A stretch of DNA of 64,000 bases, taken from positions 558,001-622,000 of the forward strand of contig OZ252297.1 of NCBI GenBank assembly GCA_965250275.1, written 5' to 3'. This document shows positions 8,778-17,785 of the stretch, piece after piece (position 1 is the first letter of the stretch; each line of letters begins with the position of its first letter). A model generated the notes under the pieces. It ran no database searches and had not been told where the DNA came from. It worked only from the letters and a program-made list of their open reading frames with translations. This DNA is from G965250275 sp965250275 (GTDB lineage: Bacteria > Pseudomonadota > Alphaproteobacteria > Rhodobacterales > Rhodobacteraceae). The translations under genes were made by a program, and so were the position numbers.

Positions 8778-9161
8778 TCAACGCGGCTGCTGAGGTATTG
8801 GGCCAAGCGAAGTTGACCTTGCAGTTTCGTCCGCTCCACTCACAAGAAAGCGCTCGCGCTCGCCAACCTCTGTGAACTGATGGGCACTTCCCCGCTGCCG
8901 GCCAAACAATCGTACCGCAATAGCGGCCGTTGAAATGAAGACCCAGAACAACTGGATCATGGCAGAGGCCAGGTTGAAGCTGACGAGCAGGCCTGCGAGG
9001 ACACAGCTCGCCGCAACGAGATTTATTCCGAAATAGAGCGCGTCGTGACTGTGCAGCTTGTGAAAGGTCAGCAGCGTGTAGTTGATCACATAAAGCCCAA
9101 AACCTGCCACACCGATCAGGTCCAGCAAGGCCGGGTTTGAGGTCTCGATCAGTGAAGTCAT
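8778..9161 (-). CDS. CBU_0592-like small membrane protein
   Basis: A 127-residue protein with three predicted membrane helices (LLDLIGVAGFGLYVINYTLL; ALYFGINLVAASCVLAGLLVS; ASAMIQLFWVFISTAAIAV) and a polar C-terminal tail. The pattern G-x-Y-x(2)-NY and YFGINL is what I associate with the CBU_0592 membrane family, whose function is unknown. The ATG at 9161 follows TAGGAGCAGC. Confidence 0.65.
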   Translation of the reverse strand: MTSLIETSNPALLDLIGVAGFGLYVINYTLLTFHKLHSHDALYFGINLVAASCVLAGLLVSFNLASAMIQLFWVFISTAAIAVRLFGRQRGSAHQFTEVGERERFLVSGADETARSTSLGPIPQQPR

Positions 9162-9530
9162 GCCGCTGCTCCTACGCACCTGCGTATGTGATGGCAGTCA
9201 TGATGTTGCGCATGACGGAACGTGTCAGGTCAGGTTTTCCGGACTGCACCGGCAAGAGCGGCGAGAATCGGGTTGGGAATACCTTACCTTGGGGCAATTC
9301 GAAGGCCTGTATGGGCCTGCGGATGCTTTGTACAGCGTCAGTCCTGAATCTCATTCGGGCAGCCGATAACCAGACCCGGAGCGGCAAGCCACTAAGGAGG
9401 CGTTCGATGCTCTTGCCGCAAAACACGAGCACTCTCACAACGTTGCGTGATTTCTCACACAGTTCTACCCTGAGCGAGCAGAGCTTCCCGATCTGGGTGG
9501 CGAGGGGGCATCGAAGACGCGCAAGTCGGC
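9162..9530. other. Gene-free stretch before the AspT-like gene
   Basis: No credible ORF, repeat or RNA gene recognised on either strand. It should hold the promoters of the two divergent membrane-protein genes. Confidence 0.5.
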
Positions 9531-11204
9531 ATGGGTTTGATCAGTTCGATATTCATCGCGCATCCCGAGCTTGCGCTCTTTTGCAGCCTTGCGATTGGAT
9601 ATGCGATCGGAAAAATCTCGGTTGGAACATTTACCGTAGGCTCTGTTGCAGGCTGCCTTTTGGCGGGAGTGCTCGTTGGTCAGACGGGTGTGGTTGTGGC
9701 TGACGAGTTGAAGCAGGCGTTCTTCATGCTGTTTCTGTTTGCCATCGGATACCGGACGGGACCGCAGTTTTTCAGGTCACTAAATGCTGGTGCGTTGCCC
9801 CAGATTGCCGTGACGGTGCTGCTTTGTGTGACTGCGCTGGGTACGGCGGTTCTGCTGAGTCCCTTGATGGGTCTGTCGGTCGCGAAGGCTGCAGGTCTCC
9901 TTGCAGGTGGTGTGACCGAGAGCGCCACGCTGGGCGTGGCCATTGATGCTTTCGAAAAGACGGGAGCTGATGAAGCCGCGCGAAAAACCTTTGAGGCGGA
10001 GATCGCCACAGGGTTTGCGGTTGCTTACTTTGTGGGGGTGATCGCGACCATCGTCTTTCACACTCAGATCACGCCGTTGATTTTCGGCCGAAGCCTCAAA
10101 GCAGCATGCGAAGAATACGAAAGCGAGCTCGAAACCGACAATGAGCCCAGCCTGACCCAAAGACGCGACTTCGAAGCACGCGCCTATCGCATCAACCAGG
10201 AGTTTGTCGGACACACCGTTGCCGAGATCGAAGCCCGCGTGCCACACCATGTCCGTGCCTTTGTGGATCGCGTGCGGCGGGAAAACGAAATTCTGCCGTC
10301 CAATCCGGAGCTGGTATTGGCGCAGGGGGACGTGGTCGCGATCGCTGGTGTCAGAGACTTCCTTGTCGAACATTCAGAGGTGATTGGCGAAGAGGTGGAT
10401 GACGAGCAGCTCCTCGACTTGCCACTTGAAACGAGCGACATCGTTGTGACGAACAGCGCGGCGACCGACCAGACCATCGGCGACTGGTCACGGCGACCGG
10501 AGGCGCGAACCGTGTTCCTGCGTGGGATTATGAGAAGTGGCGCCAAGCTGCCCGTGTTCAGGGGGGTCGTGCTGCACAAAGGAGATGTTTTGACGGTCTC
10601 GGGGACCCGAAGCCATATTCAGGATGCTGCGCGTTGGCTGGGCTATCTGGACCGAAGGACCGAAAAGACCGACATGGTGTTCGTTGCGTTTTTCATCCTG
10701 CTTGGCGGATTGATCGGGATACCGGCGCTCAAGTATGGCGCATTGCAGATTGGGCTGGGGACGTCGGTCGGAGTGCTGATCGGCGGGTTGATTGCAGGGT
10801 GGCTTCGATCCTTGCACCGAACCTTTGGGTTCGTGCCCGAGGCGACCTTGTGGATTTTTGACAGTGTCGGGCTTTGCGTTTTCGTGGCTTGCGTCGGAAT
10901 CACATCCGGGACGAGTTTCGTCGCCGGCGTGATGGAAAATGGAACATCGTTGATCTTTGGTTCGCTGGTGATCGTGCTGATGGCACATGGGGTGGCGATG
11001 ATCGTTGGCAAATACGTGTTTCGAATGAACGAAGGGGTGCTTGCAGGCGTCTGTTGTGGTGCGGGCACATCCGCGCCCGCTTTGGCCGCAGTTCAGGAAT
11101 TGGCGGAAAGTCAGGTCCCGACGCTTGGATATGGGCTTGGCTATGCCGTTGGAAACGTGCTTCTGGCACTATGGGGGTCCGTTATCGTGCTGCTGCTTTT
11201 GTAG
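9531..11204 (+). CDS. AspT/YidE-type anion exchanger with two TrkA-C (RCK) domains
   Basis: A 557-residue inner-membrane transporter of the aspartate:alanine exchanger family. It has an N-terminal block of about five helices (to residue about 185), a cytosolic middle (about 195-375) with two TrkA-C-like domains (REFVGHTVAEIEARV-type and VFLRGIMRSGAKLPVF), and a second membrane block (about 380-557). The duplicated motifs AGLLAGGVTESATLGVAIDA and GVCCGAGTSAPALAAVQE are the family's substrate-path repeats. It probably exchanges small dicarboxylates or amino acids. It is monocistronic, but the next gene starts 129 bases downstream on the same strand. Confidence 0.83.
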   Translation: MGLISSIFIAHPELALFCSLAIGYAIGKISVGTFTVGSVAGCLLAGVLVGQTGVVVADELKQAFFMLFLFAIGYRTGPQFFRSLNAGALPQIAVTVLLCVTALGTAVLLSPLMGLSVAKAAGLLAGGVTESATLGVAIDAFEKTGADEAARKTFEAEIATGFAVAYFVGVIATIVFHTQITPLIFGRSLKAACEEYESELETDNEPSLTQRRDFEARAYRINQEFVGHTVAEIEARVPHHVRAFVDRVRRENEILPSNPELVLAQGDVVAIAGVRDFLVEHSEVIGEEVDDEQLLDLPLETSDIVVTNSAATDQTIGDWSRRPEARTVFLRGIMRSGAKLPVFRGVVLHKGDVLTVSGTRSHIQDAARWLGYLDRRTEKTDMVFVAFFILLGGLIGIPALKYGALQIGLGTSVGVLIGGLIAGWLRSLHRTFGFVPEATLWIFDSVGLCVFVACVGITSGTSFVAGVMENGTSLIFGSLVIVLMAHGVAMIVGKYVFRMNEGVLAGVCCGAGTSAPALAAVQELAESQVPTLGYGLGYAVGNVLLALWGSVIVLLLL

Positions 11205-11332
11205 CCTGAGCCGAGTTCCGGGTGCGTCTTGCTGCAGAATGTGATCAAAGAAGAAAACGAAACGAAGCATCAGAGTTGAGCACCTTGTTGGCCAGGACTC
11301 GAGGCTTACAGAAGAAACGGAAGACCCCAGGT

Positions 11333-12448
11333 ATGCCCTCCTCCCTCAGGTCCCAGGCAAGTGTTTCAACGGCCCCGCAGGCCGGCGCCCGAAATCTTCT
11401 GGTCAATTGCGCAGAGGTCCGCACCGGTGACCGCCTGTTGATTGCCTACGAGCCAGAGTCTTTTGGTTACTTCGATCCCGACATTCGAGAAGACATAGCG
11501 AACAGTGCCCGTGAGATGGGCCTGCATGTCACCTTGGTTGACGTGGGCTATGAGCCAACTCGGACAGATTTGCCCGACAGCGTGGCGTCGCAGCTCGCTG
11601 AGGTTGACGTGATCCTTTTCTTGTCGCGGCTGGGCGATCAACTGCGTTTTTCCGATTTGCCCAGCGGACCCCGATTTGTGGTTTGTTTTGCATTGAACAG
11701 CCATTTGTTGAACTCTCCGTTTGGCACCGCTGATTATAGGGCGTTCGTCCGGGCCAAGACCGCCGTCGATCAACGCGTTCTCGCAGCTCGGGAGATTGTT
11801 CTGACCTGCCCAGCAGGGACCCTCGTAACAGGACAAGTTCCGCAAGGTGTGACCGAGGCGCAGGACACATCCTCGCTCAGGTTCCCCATGTCAGTCTTTT
11901 CTCCGGTTGCCGCTGACGCGTTTTCTGGCCGAGTCTCACTGGGCGGATTTCTGACGGGGACGGGTTCGCAATATTACGACGATTACACAATCGAGTTTGA
12001 TGGTCCTGTATTCGCTATGCTGGAGGCCGGACGGTTGACCGGTTTTGACGGGTCTTCGGCAGATGTCGGGAAAGCGAACGCCCATTACGACCGCGTCGCT
12101 GCGCAGTTTGGACTGGACCGAAACTTCGTGCACTCTTGGCACGCCGGGATTCATCCGGGCTGTGGTTTTCCTTGGGACATGCGCCAGAGCTATGAGCGTT
12201 GGGGCGGGGCGGCCTTTGGAAACCCGCGCGTGATGCATTTTCATACATGCGGGGCTTATGCACCTGGAGAGATCTCCTGGAATGTTTTCGATCCGACCAT
12301 TGAAGTCGACGGCCTGAAGCTCTGGGAGACTGGCCAATTCCATCTGGAACGGCTGCCGGAAGGGCAAGAAATTCTGGAGACTTACCCCTGTGCGGCGGAT
12401 GTTTTTTCGAACCCGGACCGGAACGTGGGGTTGAACGAAACGAACTAG
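11333..12448 (+). CDS. M29 aminopeptidase / NicX-like metal-dependent protein
   Basis: A 371-residue protein. The N-terminal fold (ARNLLVNCAEVRTGDRLLI) is typical of the M29 thermophilic aminopeptidase clan, which also contains 2,5-dihydroxypyridine dioxygenase NicX. Candidate metal ligands lie in VHSWHAGIHPGCGFPW and in MHFHTCG, followed by FDPTIEVDG. In canonical M29 enzymes the second site reads H-(I/L)-A-L-G, so this is a divergent branch. It could be a peptidase-like hydrolase or a ring-cleaving dioxygenase. The start at 11333 was chosen because upstream codons look non-coding. It converges (4-base overlap) with the creatininase-like gene and may belong to that catabolic locus. Confidence 0.6.
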   Translation: MPSSLRSQASVSTAPQAGARNLLVNCAEVRTGDRLLIAYEPESFGYFDPDIREDIANSAREMGLHVTLVDVGYEPTRTDLPDSVASQLAEVDVILFLSRLGDQLRFSDLPSGPRFVVCFALNSHLLNSPFGTADYRAFVRAKTAVDQRVLAAREIVLTCPAGTLVTGQVPQGVTEAQDTSSLRFPMSVFSPVAADAFSGRVSLGGFLTGTGSQYYDDYTIEFDGPVFAMLEAGRLTGFDGSSADVGKANAHYDRVAAQFGLDRNFVHSWHAGIHPGCGFPWDMRQSYERWGGAAFGNPRVMHFHTCGAYAPGEISWNVFDPTIEVDGLKLWETGQFHLERLPEGQEILETYPCAADVFSNPDRNVGLNETN

Positions 12449-13188
12449 ACGTTTTGGGTCGCGCAGAAGTCTTCAAAGCTTCGGGCGAGACCTTCTGCGG
12501 CCGCGTGAAGTAATTGTGCGCCGAGCTCCGGTGTCGCCAAGGCAGAGTGCGATCCCACGCGACCATCCGGAAAACGCGCACGATGCGCGTCGGGCGGGCC
12601 ATGTTTGTCGCCGCTATGGGCCTTTATGTACTCGGCCGAGAGTTTCTCCGGAGGTGTGGCGGCGGACCCTTTGGGTTTGCTTCCGTGAAACACCTGGGTG
12701 ATTGCGATTTCTGAGGGCGTGGCGTGCATGCCTTCCCAGTCTCCGAACATGGCATTGCGCATCTCAGCCACTTGTGCGGGGTCCCACCAGCTTTGGATTT
12801 GCACCCGGCCGGATGGCAGTGTGCCAGCCACATCGCGCGCGGGTTCCAGATTGGCGCCATGGCCGTTGACGATGAATACGCCCCGAAACCCCTGTGCCAG
12901 CAGCCCTTCGCAAACCTGTTTCAGCGTTTCGCGAAAGAGAGCTTCACTGATCGAGACGGTGCCGGGAAACTGTGTGTTGAACGGAGCGGGCGTGTAGGCA
13001 AGGGGCGGCGCAACGATGCCATCGCAAAGGTCAGCCGCAGCAAGCGCGATCTGATTGGCACAGATCGTGTCGGTGCCAACCAACCCCATGGGTCCATGCT
13101 GCTCGATCGATCCGGTCGGGAGCATGACGCAGGTACCCTGCGCAAGTCTTTCATCCAGCTCGGGCCATGTCATCAGGCTGAGTTGCAT
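12445..13188 (-). CDS. Creatininase-family amidohydrolase
   Basis: A 247-residue member of the creatininase/FapB family of metal amidohydrolases. The hallmark SIEQHGPMGLVGTDT carries the metal ligands Glu, His and Asp, and NGHGAN with a downstream Glu supplies the second site. GDWEGMHATPSEIA is the conserved distal motif with the ligand-bearing H and E. It should hydrolyse a cyclic or linear amide. It follows the ABC substrate-binding gene by 31 bases in the same operon, pointing to an imported amide-bearing compound. Confidence 0.8.
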   Translation of the reverse strand: MQLSLMTWPELDERLAQGTCVMLPTGSIEQHGPMGLVGTDTICANQIALAAADLCDGIVAPPLAYTPAPFNTQFPGTVSISEALFRETLKQVCEGLLAQGFRGVFIVNGHGANLEPARDVAGTLPSGRVQIQSWWDPAQVAEMRNAMFGDWEGMHATPSEIAITQVFHGSKPKGSAATPPEKLSAEYIKAHSGDKHGPPDAHRARFPDGRVGSHSALATPELGAQLLHAAAEGLARSFEDFCATQNV

Positions 13189-13219
13189 GGCGGCTCCGAA
13201 AGTCGAAAGTGGCGGGGTC

Positions 13220-13990
13220 TTAGAGGCCCCACTTGGCCTTGTTATCTTCAAAGAAGCCTTTTGCCTTTTTCAGTTTGACCCAGTTGTTGACGTAGTTGAT
13301 CCAAACCTGGTCATCCTGCGGCAAGAGCATCGCGATGGGCGACGGTGCGCGCGGGCCGGTGTCGGGCACACGTACAACGCCGAACTTCTCTTCCAGTGTG
13401 GAACCCTCGATGTTCGATGTGATGAATACATCAGCACGACCGGCCAGGACCTCCTGATATCCGCGCGCGGGCGCTTCGACCACTTTGATGTCTGCGTCCG
13501 GGAACCACTCCCGCACGAGCTTTTCAAATGTCGTTCCAAGCGTGGTCGCCACCTTTACTTCGGGCTGATTGATTGAATCATAGCCAGAGAAGTTGCCAGC
13601 CTTTTCTTTCGTTGTGAAAGGAAAGATTTCGACAGCTATGTAGCTCTCAGAGAACCCTGCCGCTTTCATCCGCGGCGGAGAGATCGAGGCCGAGCCCGTG
13701 ATGTGGTACTGGCCCGCAACCACACCGTTCACGAGCGTCTTCCAGTCCGTTGGGACAAACTCGACCTCAACGCCCAAATCCGTGGCCAGTTCGTTCATGA
13801 TATCAATGTCGAACCCCTTGTAAGAATTTGTGGCGGGGTCACGCACCGTCATGGGGTTCCAGTCACCTGTGGTTCCGACTTTCAGGACGCCGGAATTCAG
13901 AATCTCAGTCAGCGCGGATTGTGCGGTTGCCGCACCTGCGAGTGTCAGGCCAATCGCGGCCACGGCCGCCGCCTTGATGAGTTGTCGCAC
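13220..13990 (-). CDS. Amino-acid-type ABC transporter substrate-binding protein (PheC-like)
   Basis: A 256-residue periplasmic protein with a signal peptide (cleavage near TAGAATAQ, about residue 24) and a family 3 solute-binding fold (VLKVGTTGDWNPMT...YKGFDIDIMNELATDLG). The stretch VPTDWKTLVNGVVAGQYHIT also resembles cyclohexadienyl dehydratase PheC, an enzyme derived from this fold. The neighbouring ABC genes favour transport. The GTG start is preceded by AGGGGAGACG. It is divergent from the ATPase/permease genes. Confidence 0.82.
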   Translation of the reverse strand: MRQLIKAAAVAAIGLTLAGAATAQSALTEILNSGVLKVGTTGDWNPMTVRDPATNSYKGFDIDIMNELATDLGVEVEFVPTDWKTLVNGVVAGQYHITGSASISPPRMKAAGFSESYIAVEIFPFTTKEKAGNFSGYDSINQPEVKVATTLGTTFEKLVREWFPDADIKVVEAPARGYQEVLAGRADVFITSNIEGSTLEEKFGVVRVPDTGPRAPSPIAMLLPQDDQVWINYVNNWVKLKKAKGFFEDNKAKWGL

Positions 13991-14115
13991 GTTTCGTCTC
14001 CCCTTGGTGTGAAACAGTTCTTGTTTTTTGACGGGCCATAGTTGCTTGATACGTTACAGAAATCAAATGGGACCGCATCTTTCCCGCTGCGGAACGCCCG
14101 AAAATGGGGAATGGG
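13991..14115. promoter_or_regulatory. Divergent promoter region of the ABC/Rieske locus
   Basis: These 125 bases separate the substrate-binding/creatininase operon (minus) from the ATPase-permease-CMD-Rieske-CMD operon (plus), so both promoters must lie here. I could not pick out convincing -35/-10 boxes or an operator. No regulator gene sits in the locus. Confidence 0.45.
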
Positions 14116-14856
14116 ATGGTCGAGACAGCGATAGAGCTGAGAGATGTGAACAAGTGGTTCGACGATTTCCATGTTCTCAAAGATATCAACCTGACGGTTG
14201 GGGCAGGGGAAAAAGTGGTCGTCTGCGGCCCATCTGGCTCTGGCAAGTCAACGGTCGTGCGCTGCATCAATAAGTTGGAGGCGCATCAGAGTGGCACAAT
14301 CCACTTGTATGGCACTGAACTGACCAACGATCCCCGATCCGTCGCCTCGATTCAGGGCGAGATCGGGATGGTGTTTCAACAGTTCAACCTGTTCCCGCAT
14401 CTCAGTGTGCTCGACAATTTGACGCTTGGACCGATGAAGGCGCGCGGCCTGAGCCGGGCAGAGGCCGAGGAGCGCGCAAGACACTATCTGACCCGTGTCC
14501 GCATCCCGGACCAGGCCGCGAAGATGCCCAAACAACTGTCTGGCGGGCAACAACAACGGGTGGCGATCGCCCGTTCACTTTGCATGGAGCCCAAAGCCCT
14601 GCTGTTTGACGAGCCCACATCAGCGCTGGATCCGGAAATGATCTCCGAAGTGCTGGACGTGATGGTCGAACTTGCCGAGGACGGCATGACCATGATCGTG
14701 GTGACCCATGAAATGGGCTTTGCCCGCAAAGTCGCCGACCAGATGGTGTTCATGGACCAAGGTGAAATCGTCGAACACGGCACGCCAGAGGATTTTTTTG
14801 GAAATCCCCAGACCGCGCGCTGTCAAAAATTTCTCAGCCAGATTCTGCAGCACTAG
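14116..14856 (+). CDS. Polar amino acid ABC transporter ATP-binding protein
   Basis: A 246-residue ATPase with Walker A GPSGSGKST, Q-loop VFQQFNLFPH, signature LSGGQQQRVAIARSL, Walker B ALLFDEPTSALDPE and switch histidine VVTHEMGFA. The VFQQFNLFPHLSVLDN and ALDPE patterns are typical of the GlnQ/HisP group. The ATG at 14116 is preferred over 14104 because GGGGAATGGG fits as ribosome binding site. It is followed by the permease after nine bases. Confidence 0.9.
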   Translation: MVETAIELRDVNKWFDDFHVLKDINLTVGAGEKVVVCGPSGSGKSTVVRCINKLEAHQSGTIHLYGTELTNDPRSVASIQGEIGMVFQQFNLFPHLSVLDNLTLGPMKARGLSRAEAEERARHYLTRVRIPDQAAKMPKQLSGGQQQRVAIARSLCMEPKALLFDEPTSALDPEMISEVLDVMVELAEDGMTMIVVTHEMGFARKVADQMVFMDQGEIVEHGTPEDFFGNPQTARCQKFLSQILQH

Positions 14857-14865
14857 GAGCCAGAC

Positions 14866-15627
14866 GTGAAAAAGCTGATCCTATCGCTGTCGTTGCTGAT
14901 CTTGATGTCCGGGTGCAGTGGAGAAGGGAATTGGGGCTGGTACGTGATTGACCCGCGGACGAGCGGTGGATGGACCAACATCAAATTCCTGATTTCGGGC
15001 ATGTGGGCGACGATCCTGATTTCTGTGATCGCCGCCTCGATTTCAATCGTGCTGGGTCTGATCGTGGCCTTGCCCGGACAGTCCGGCAGCCGCTGGCTGC
15101 GACTGATCAACAGAGTGTATGTGGAATTCGTCCGCTCAATCCCATTGCTTCCGATGCTGTTCTGGGTGTTTTACGGGTTGCCGATCGTATTCAAGTCGAT
15201 GGGTTTGGATGTTCCGATCGACCCGTTTTGGGGCGCGATCATCACTCTGGCGATCTCTGACAGCGCGTTCACGGCAGAAATCTATCGTTCCGGCATTCAG
15301 TCGATTGCGCGCGGACAGAGCGAAGCCGCTCAGACCATTGGACTGAACTACTATCAAACGATGCGCTACGTCATCTTGCCCCAGGCGGTGCGTCGTATCC
15401 TGCCACCACTGGCGAACCAGTTCATATACATCGTGAAAATGAGCGCGTTTGCGTCTGTTATCGGAATGCAGGAGCTAACGCGGCGCGCAAACGAACTGGT
15501 CGTGACGGAGTATCGTCCGCTTGAGATCTACACGTTGCTGATCGTTGAATATCTCGTGCTCGTGCTGATCATCAGCGCAGGCGTGCGATGGCTGGAACGC
15601 AGAATGGGCGCGGACGAACGGATTTGA
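14866..15627 (+). CDS. Amino-acid ABC permease with an N-terminal lipobox
   Basis: A 253-residue HisM/GlnP-type permease with about five membrane helices. The coupling region reads EAAQTIGLNYYQTMRYVILPQA. Unusually, the N-terminus MKKLILSLSLLILMSGC is a lipoprotein-like signal with Cys17 in an MSGC lipobox, followed by GEGNWGWYVIDP and then the first standard permease helix. If processed, the permease would carry a lipidated periplasmic N-terminus. The GTG start has GGAGCCAG upstream. No second permease gene is present, so a homodimer is expected. Confidence 0.85.
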   Translation: MKKLILSLSLLILMSGCSGEGNWGWYVIDPRTSGGWTNIKFLISGMWATILISVIAASISIVLGLIVALPGQSGSRWLRLINRVYVEFVRSIPLLPMLFWVFYGLPIVFKSMGLDVPIDPFWGAIITLAISDSAFTAEIYRSGIQSIARGQSEAAQTIGLNYYQTMRYVILPQAVRRILPPLANQFIYIVKMSAFASVIGMQELTRRANELVVTEYRPLEIYTLLIVEYLVLVLIISAGVRWLERRMGADERI

Positions 15628-15638
15628 AGGAGACGCCT

Positions 15639-15989
15639 ATGGACTGGCACGATTTCATGGCCGAAACAGAGGCCAACATAGCGAAGCTGAACCCGGAAAT
15701 TCCTGACACGGTGAAGGGTTTTGGCATGATGGGCAAAGCCGCCAAGGCGGAGGGTGCTCTGAGCGAGAAAACCAAGGAGTTAATCGCACTAGGCATCGCG
15801 ATTGCAACCCGCTGCGACAGTTGCATCGGGTTCCATGTGCGGTCTTTGGTGCGGCTCGGATCCACGCGGGAAGAGTTTTGTGAAGCCCTCGCCATGGCAA
15901 CCTACATGGGCGGCGGACCGTCGTATGCTTTCAGTGCCAAGGCACTCAAGGCCTATGATTTCTACGCGGAAGAAAAGGGCAAAGCATGA
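15639..15989 (+). CDS. AhpD/carboxymuconolactone decarboxylase family protein
   Basis: A 116-residue all-helical protein with the AhpD-type redox motif CDSCIGFH (Cys-x-x-Cys-x3-His), typical of peroxide-reducing or carboxymuconolactone-decarboxylase-like enzymes. The ATG at 15639 follows GAAGGAGACGCC, a strong ribosome binding site. Its stop overlaps the Rieske oxygenase start by 4 bases, so the two are co-translated. It may protect the oxygenase from peroxide or act on a ring-derived lactone. Confidence 0.8.
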   Translation: MDWHDFMAETEANIAKLNPEIPDTVKGFGMMGKAAKAEGALSEKTKELIALGIAIATRCDSCIGFHVRSLVRLGSTREEFCEALAMATYMGGGPSYAFSAKALKAYDFYAEEKGKA

Positions 15990-17035
15990 GGCCGGATCTC
16001 GCAGGGTCTACCGGCTACATCCGCAATTGCTGGTATGTGGCGGGCCGGTCCGAAGACTTTGGCCGCACGCTGACGCCGATCAGGATGCTCGGAAATGACA
16101 TAGTGGTCTTCCGGGACACCCGGGGCAAAGCGATTGCGCTGGAGGACGCGTGCCCTCATCGCAAACTGCCGCTGTCGCGCGGGACCATTGAAGGCGACAA
16201 TGTTGTTTGTGGCTATCATGGGCTGACATTCGACTGCAGTGGAGAATGCGTGATTGCGCCGACGCAATTGGACAACCCGCCGCGCCGTGCTGCAGTACAC
16301 TCCTACCCTGCAGAGGACCGCTGGGGCTTTTTGTGGCTCTGGATGGGTGCGCCCGACGACGCAAATCCCGGTGACATCATCGACATCCCCAATTTCGATA
16401 ATCCCAGCTGGGGAAAGACGCCCAAGGGCGGCATGTCGATGGCGTGTCATTACCTCTACATCATCGACAACCTTCTGGACCCCAGCCACGTGGCCTGGGT
16501 CCATCTGACGTCGTTTGCCGGCGCCGGAACGGACAGCCGTCCCCTGGACGTTGAGGAAATGGGGCAGGGTGTTGTTGTGTCCCGTTGGGTTCTCGATGAA
16601 GAGCCGCCGCCCTACTACCGCGATATGCTGCCCTTTGGCCCGACCTGTGACCGCAAGCAGCACTACGAGTGCCGGCTGCCTTCAACCGCTATCAACATGT
16701 CAGTCTATACGCCCGCGGGTGAAGGCGGCGCAGACAAACCGCTGTCCGAAAATGCCTTTATCAACATCTCTTACAACTTCATCACCCCCGTGGATGCCGT
16801 GACATCACGCTACTTCTGGTTTCAGCACCGCAACATGCACGCAGATGACGACGCGATCTCTGCCAAAATGTTCGATGGGGCGAAAATGGCCTTCAAGGAA
16901 GATCAGGACGTTCTGGAATACGTTCAAAAAGGCATGGCCAATCGCAATGGAAGTTACCTGAACCTGGCTTTGGACGCAGGCGCAATGCGGTTCCGTGCGC
17001 GGGTCGCAAAAGCCATCGAAGGAGAATTGTCATGA
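15986..17035 (+). CDS. Rieske non-heme iron oxygenase, VanA-like alpha subunit
   Basis: A 349-residue terminal oxygenase. The Rieske [2Fe-2S] ligands are CPHRK and CGYHGL (two Cys, two His, about residues 51-75). The mononuclear iron site is in NLLDPSHVAWVH (two His) plus a later Asp. Single-subunit enzymes of this size (VanA, DdmC, toluene-sulfonate type) demethylate or hydroxylate aromatic compounds. No reductase or ferredoxin gene lies in the operon, so electrons must come from elsewhere. It sits between two CMD-family genes, overlapping both by 4 bases. Confidence 0.85.
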   Translation: MRPDLAGSTGYIRNCWYVAGRSEDFGRTLTPIRMLGNDIVVFRDTRGKAIALEDACPHRKLPLSRGTIEGDNVVCGYHGLTFDCSGECVIAPTQLDNPPRRAAVHSYPAEDRWGFLWLWMGAPDDANPGDIIDIPNFDNPSWGKTPKGGMSMACHYLYIIDNLLDPSHVAWVHLTSFAGAGTDSRPLDVEEMGQGVVVSRWVLDEEPPPYYRDMLPFGPTCDRKQHYECRLPSTAINMSVYTPAGEGGADKPLSENAFINISYNFITPVDAVTSRYFWFQHRNMHADDDAISAKMFDGAKMAFKEDQDVLEYVQKGMANRNGSYLNLALDAGAMRFRARVAKAIEGELS

Positions 17036-17610
17036 GTGCCTGGATCGAAATGATTCCCTACGAAGACGCCAGCCCGCGTCTCAAAGAGCTCCTTGACCAC
17101 GCCAAGACCCCCCATGGCACGGTGGATACCGTCATGCACGTGCATTCGCTGCGGCCGGAAACGATGAACGGGCATGTGACGCTTTACCGGTCGGTGCTGC
17201 ACTCCGAAGACAACAAGCTGCCATTCTGGTTTCTGGAGGTGGTCGCAAGCTATACGTCCATCCTCAACGACTGCACCTATTCGCTTACCCACCATTTCAT
17301 GAACGTGCGGAACCTGCTCAAGGATCAGCCGCGCAGCGACCGGATCTTTGTTGCGCTCAAGGCCCACCGACCCGAAGACGAATTCGACGGCAAAGAACTT
17401 GCCCTGCTGCGTTATGCCGCCAAGCTCACCGTGCATGTGGGCAAGATGGTCAAATCGGATTTCGAGGCCCTGAAGATTGCCGGGTGCGGCGATGGCGAGA
17501 TATTGGAAGTCAATCAGGTCTGTGCCTATTTCAACTACTCCAATCGCCTGCTCAACGGGTTGGGGTGCACCACGGATGGCGACCAGATTGGGTACTACAA
17601 AGGCGACTAG
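17032..17610 (+). CDS. Carboxymuconolactone decarboxylase-like / peroxidase-related protein
   Basis: A 192-residue AhpD-fold protein of the peroxidase-related type (ending in the common NRLLNGLGCTTDGD). The usual CxxC redox pair is reduced to NDCTYSLTHH, with one cysteine followed by a His pair, so classic thiol chemistry may be absent. Last gene of the operon. Confidence 0.7.
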   Translation: MSAWIEMIPYEDASPRLKELLDHAKTPHGTVDTVMHVHSLRPETMNGHVTLYRSVLHSEDNKLPFWFLEVVASYTSILNDCTYSLTHHFMNVRNLLKDQPRSDRIFVALKAHRPEDEFDGKELALLRYAAKLTVHVGKMVKSDFEALKIAGCGDGEILEVNQVCAYFNYSNRLLNGLGCTTDGDQIGYYKGD

Positions 17611-17785
17611 ATCGAAGACGGACCGATTAGTGATGTTGTTTCGGTCAAGGAAGCCGCTTAGGTCCTGATGAACGGATTAAGGAGTGCTCCAGATCTCTTG
17701 GAACCCCCGAGTGTAACCAACGAGCATGGATCAATAATCGGGATTGCGCTCCTGTTCCCGAAGGGGGCGGCAGAGAGACGAAACC

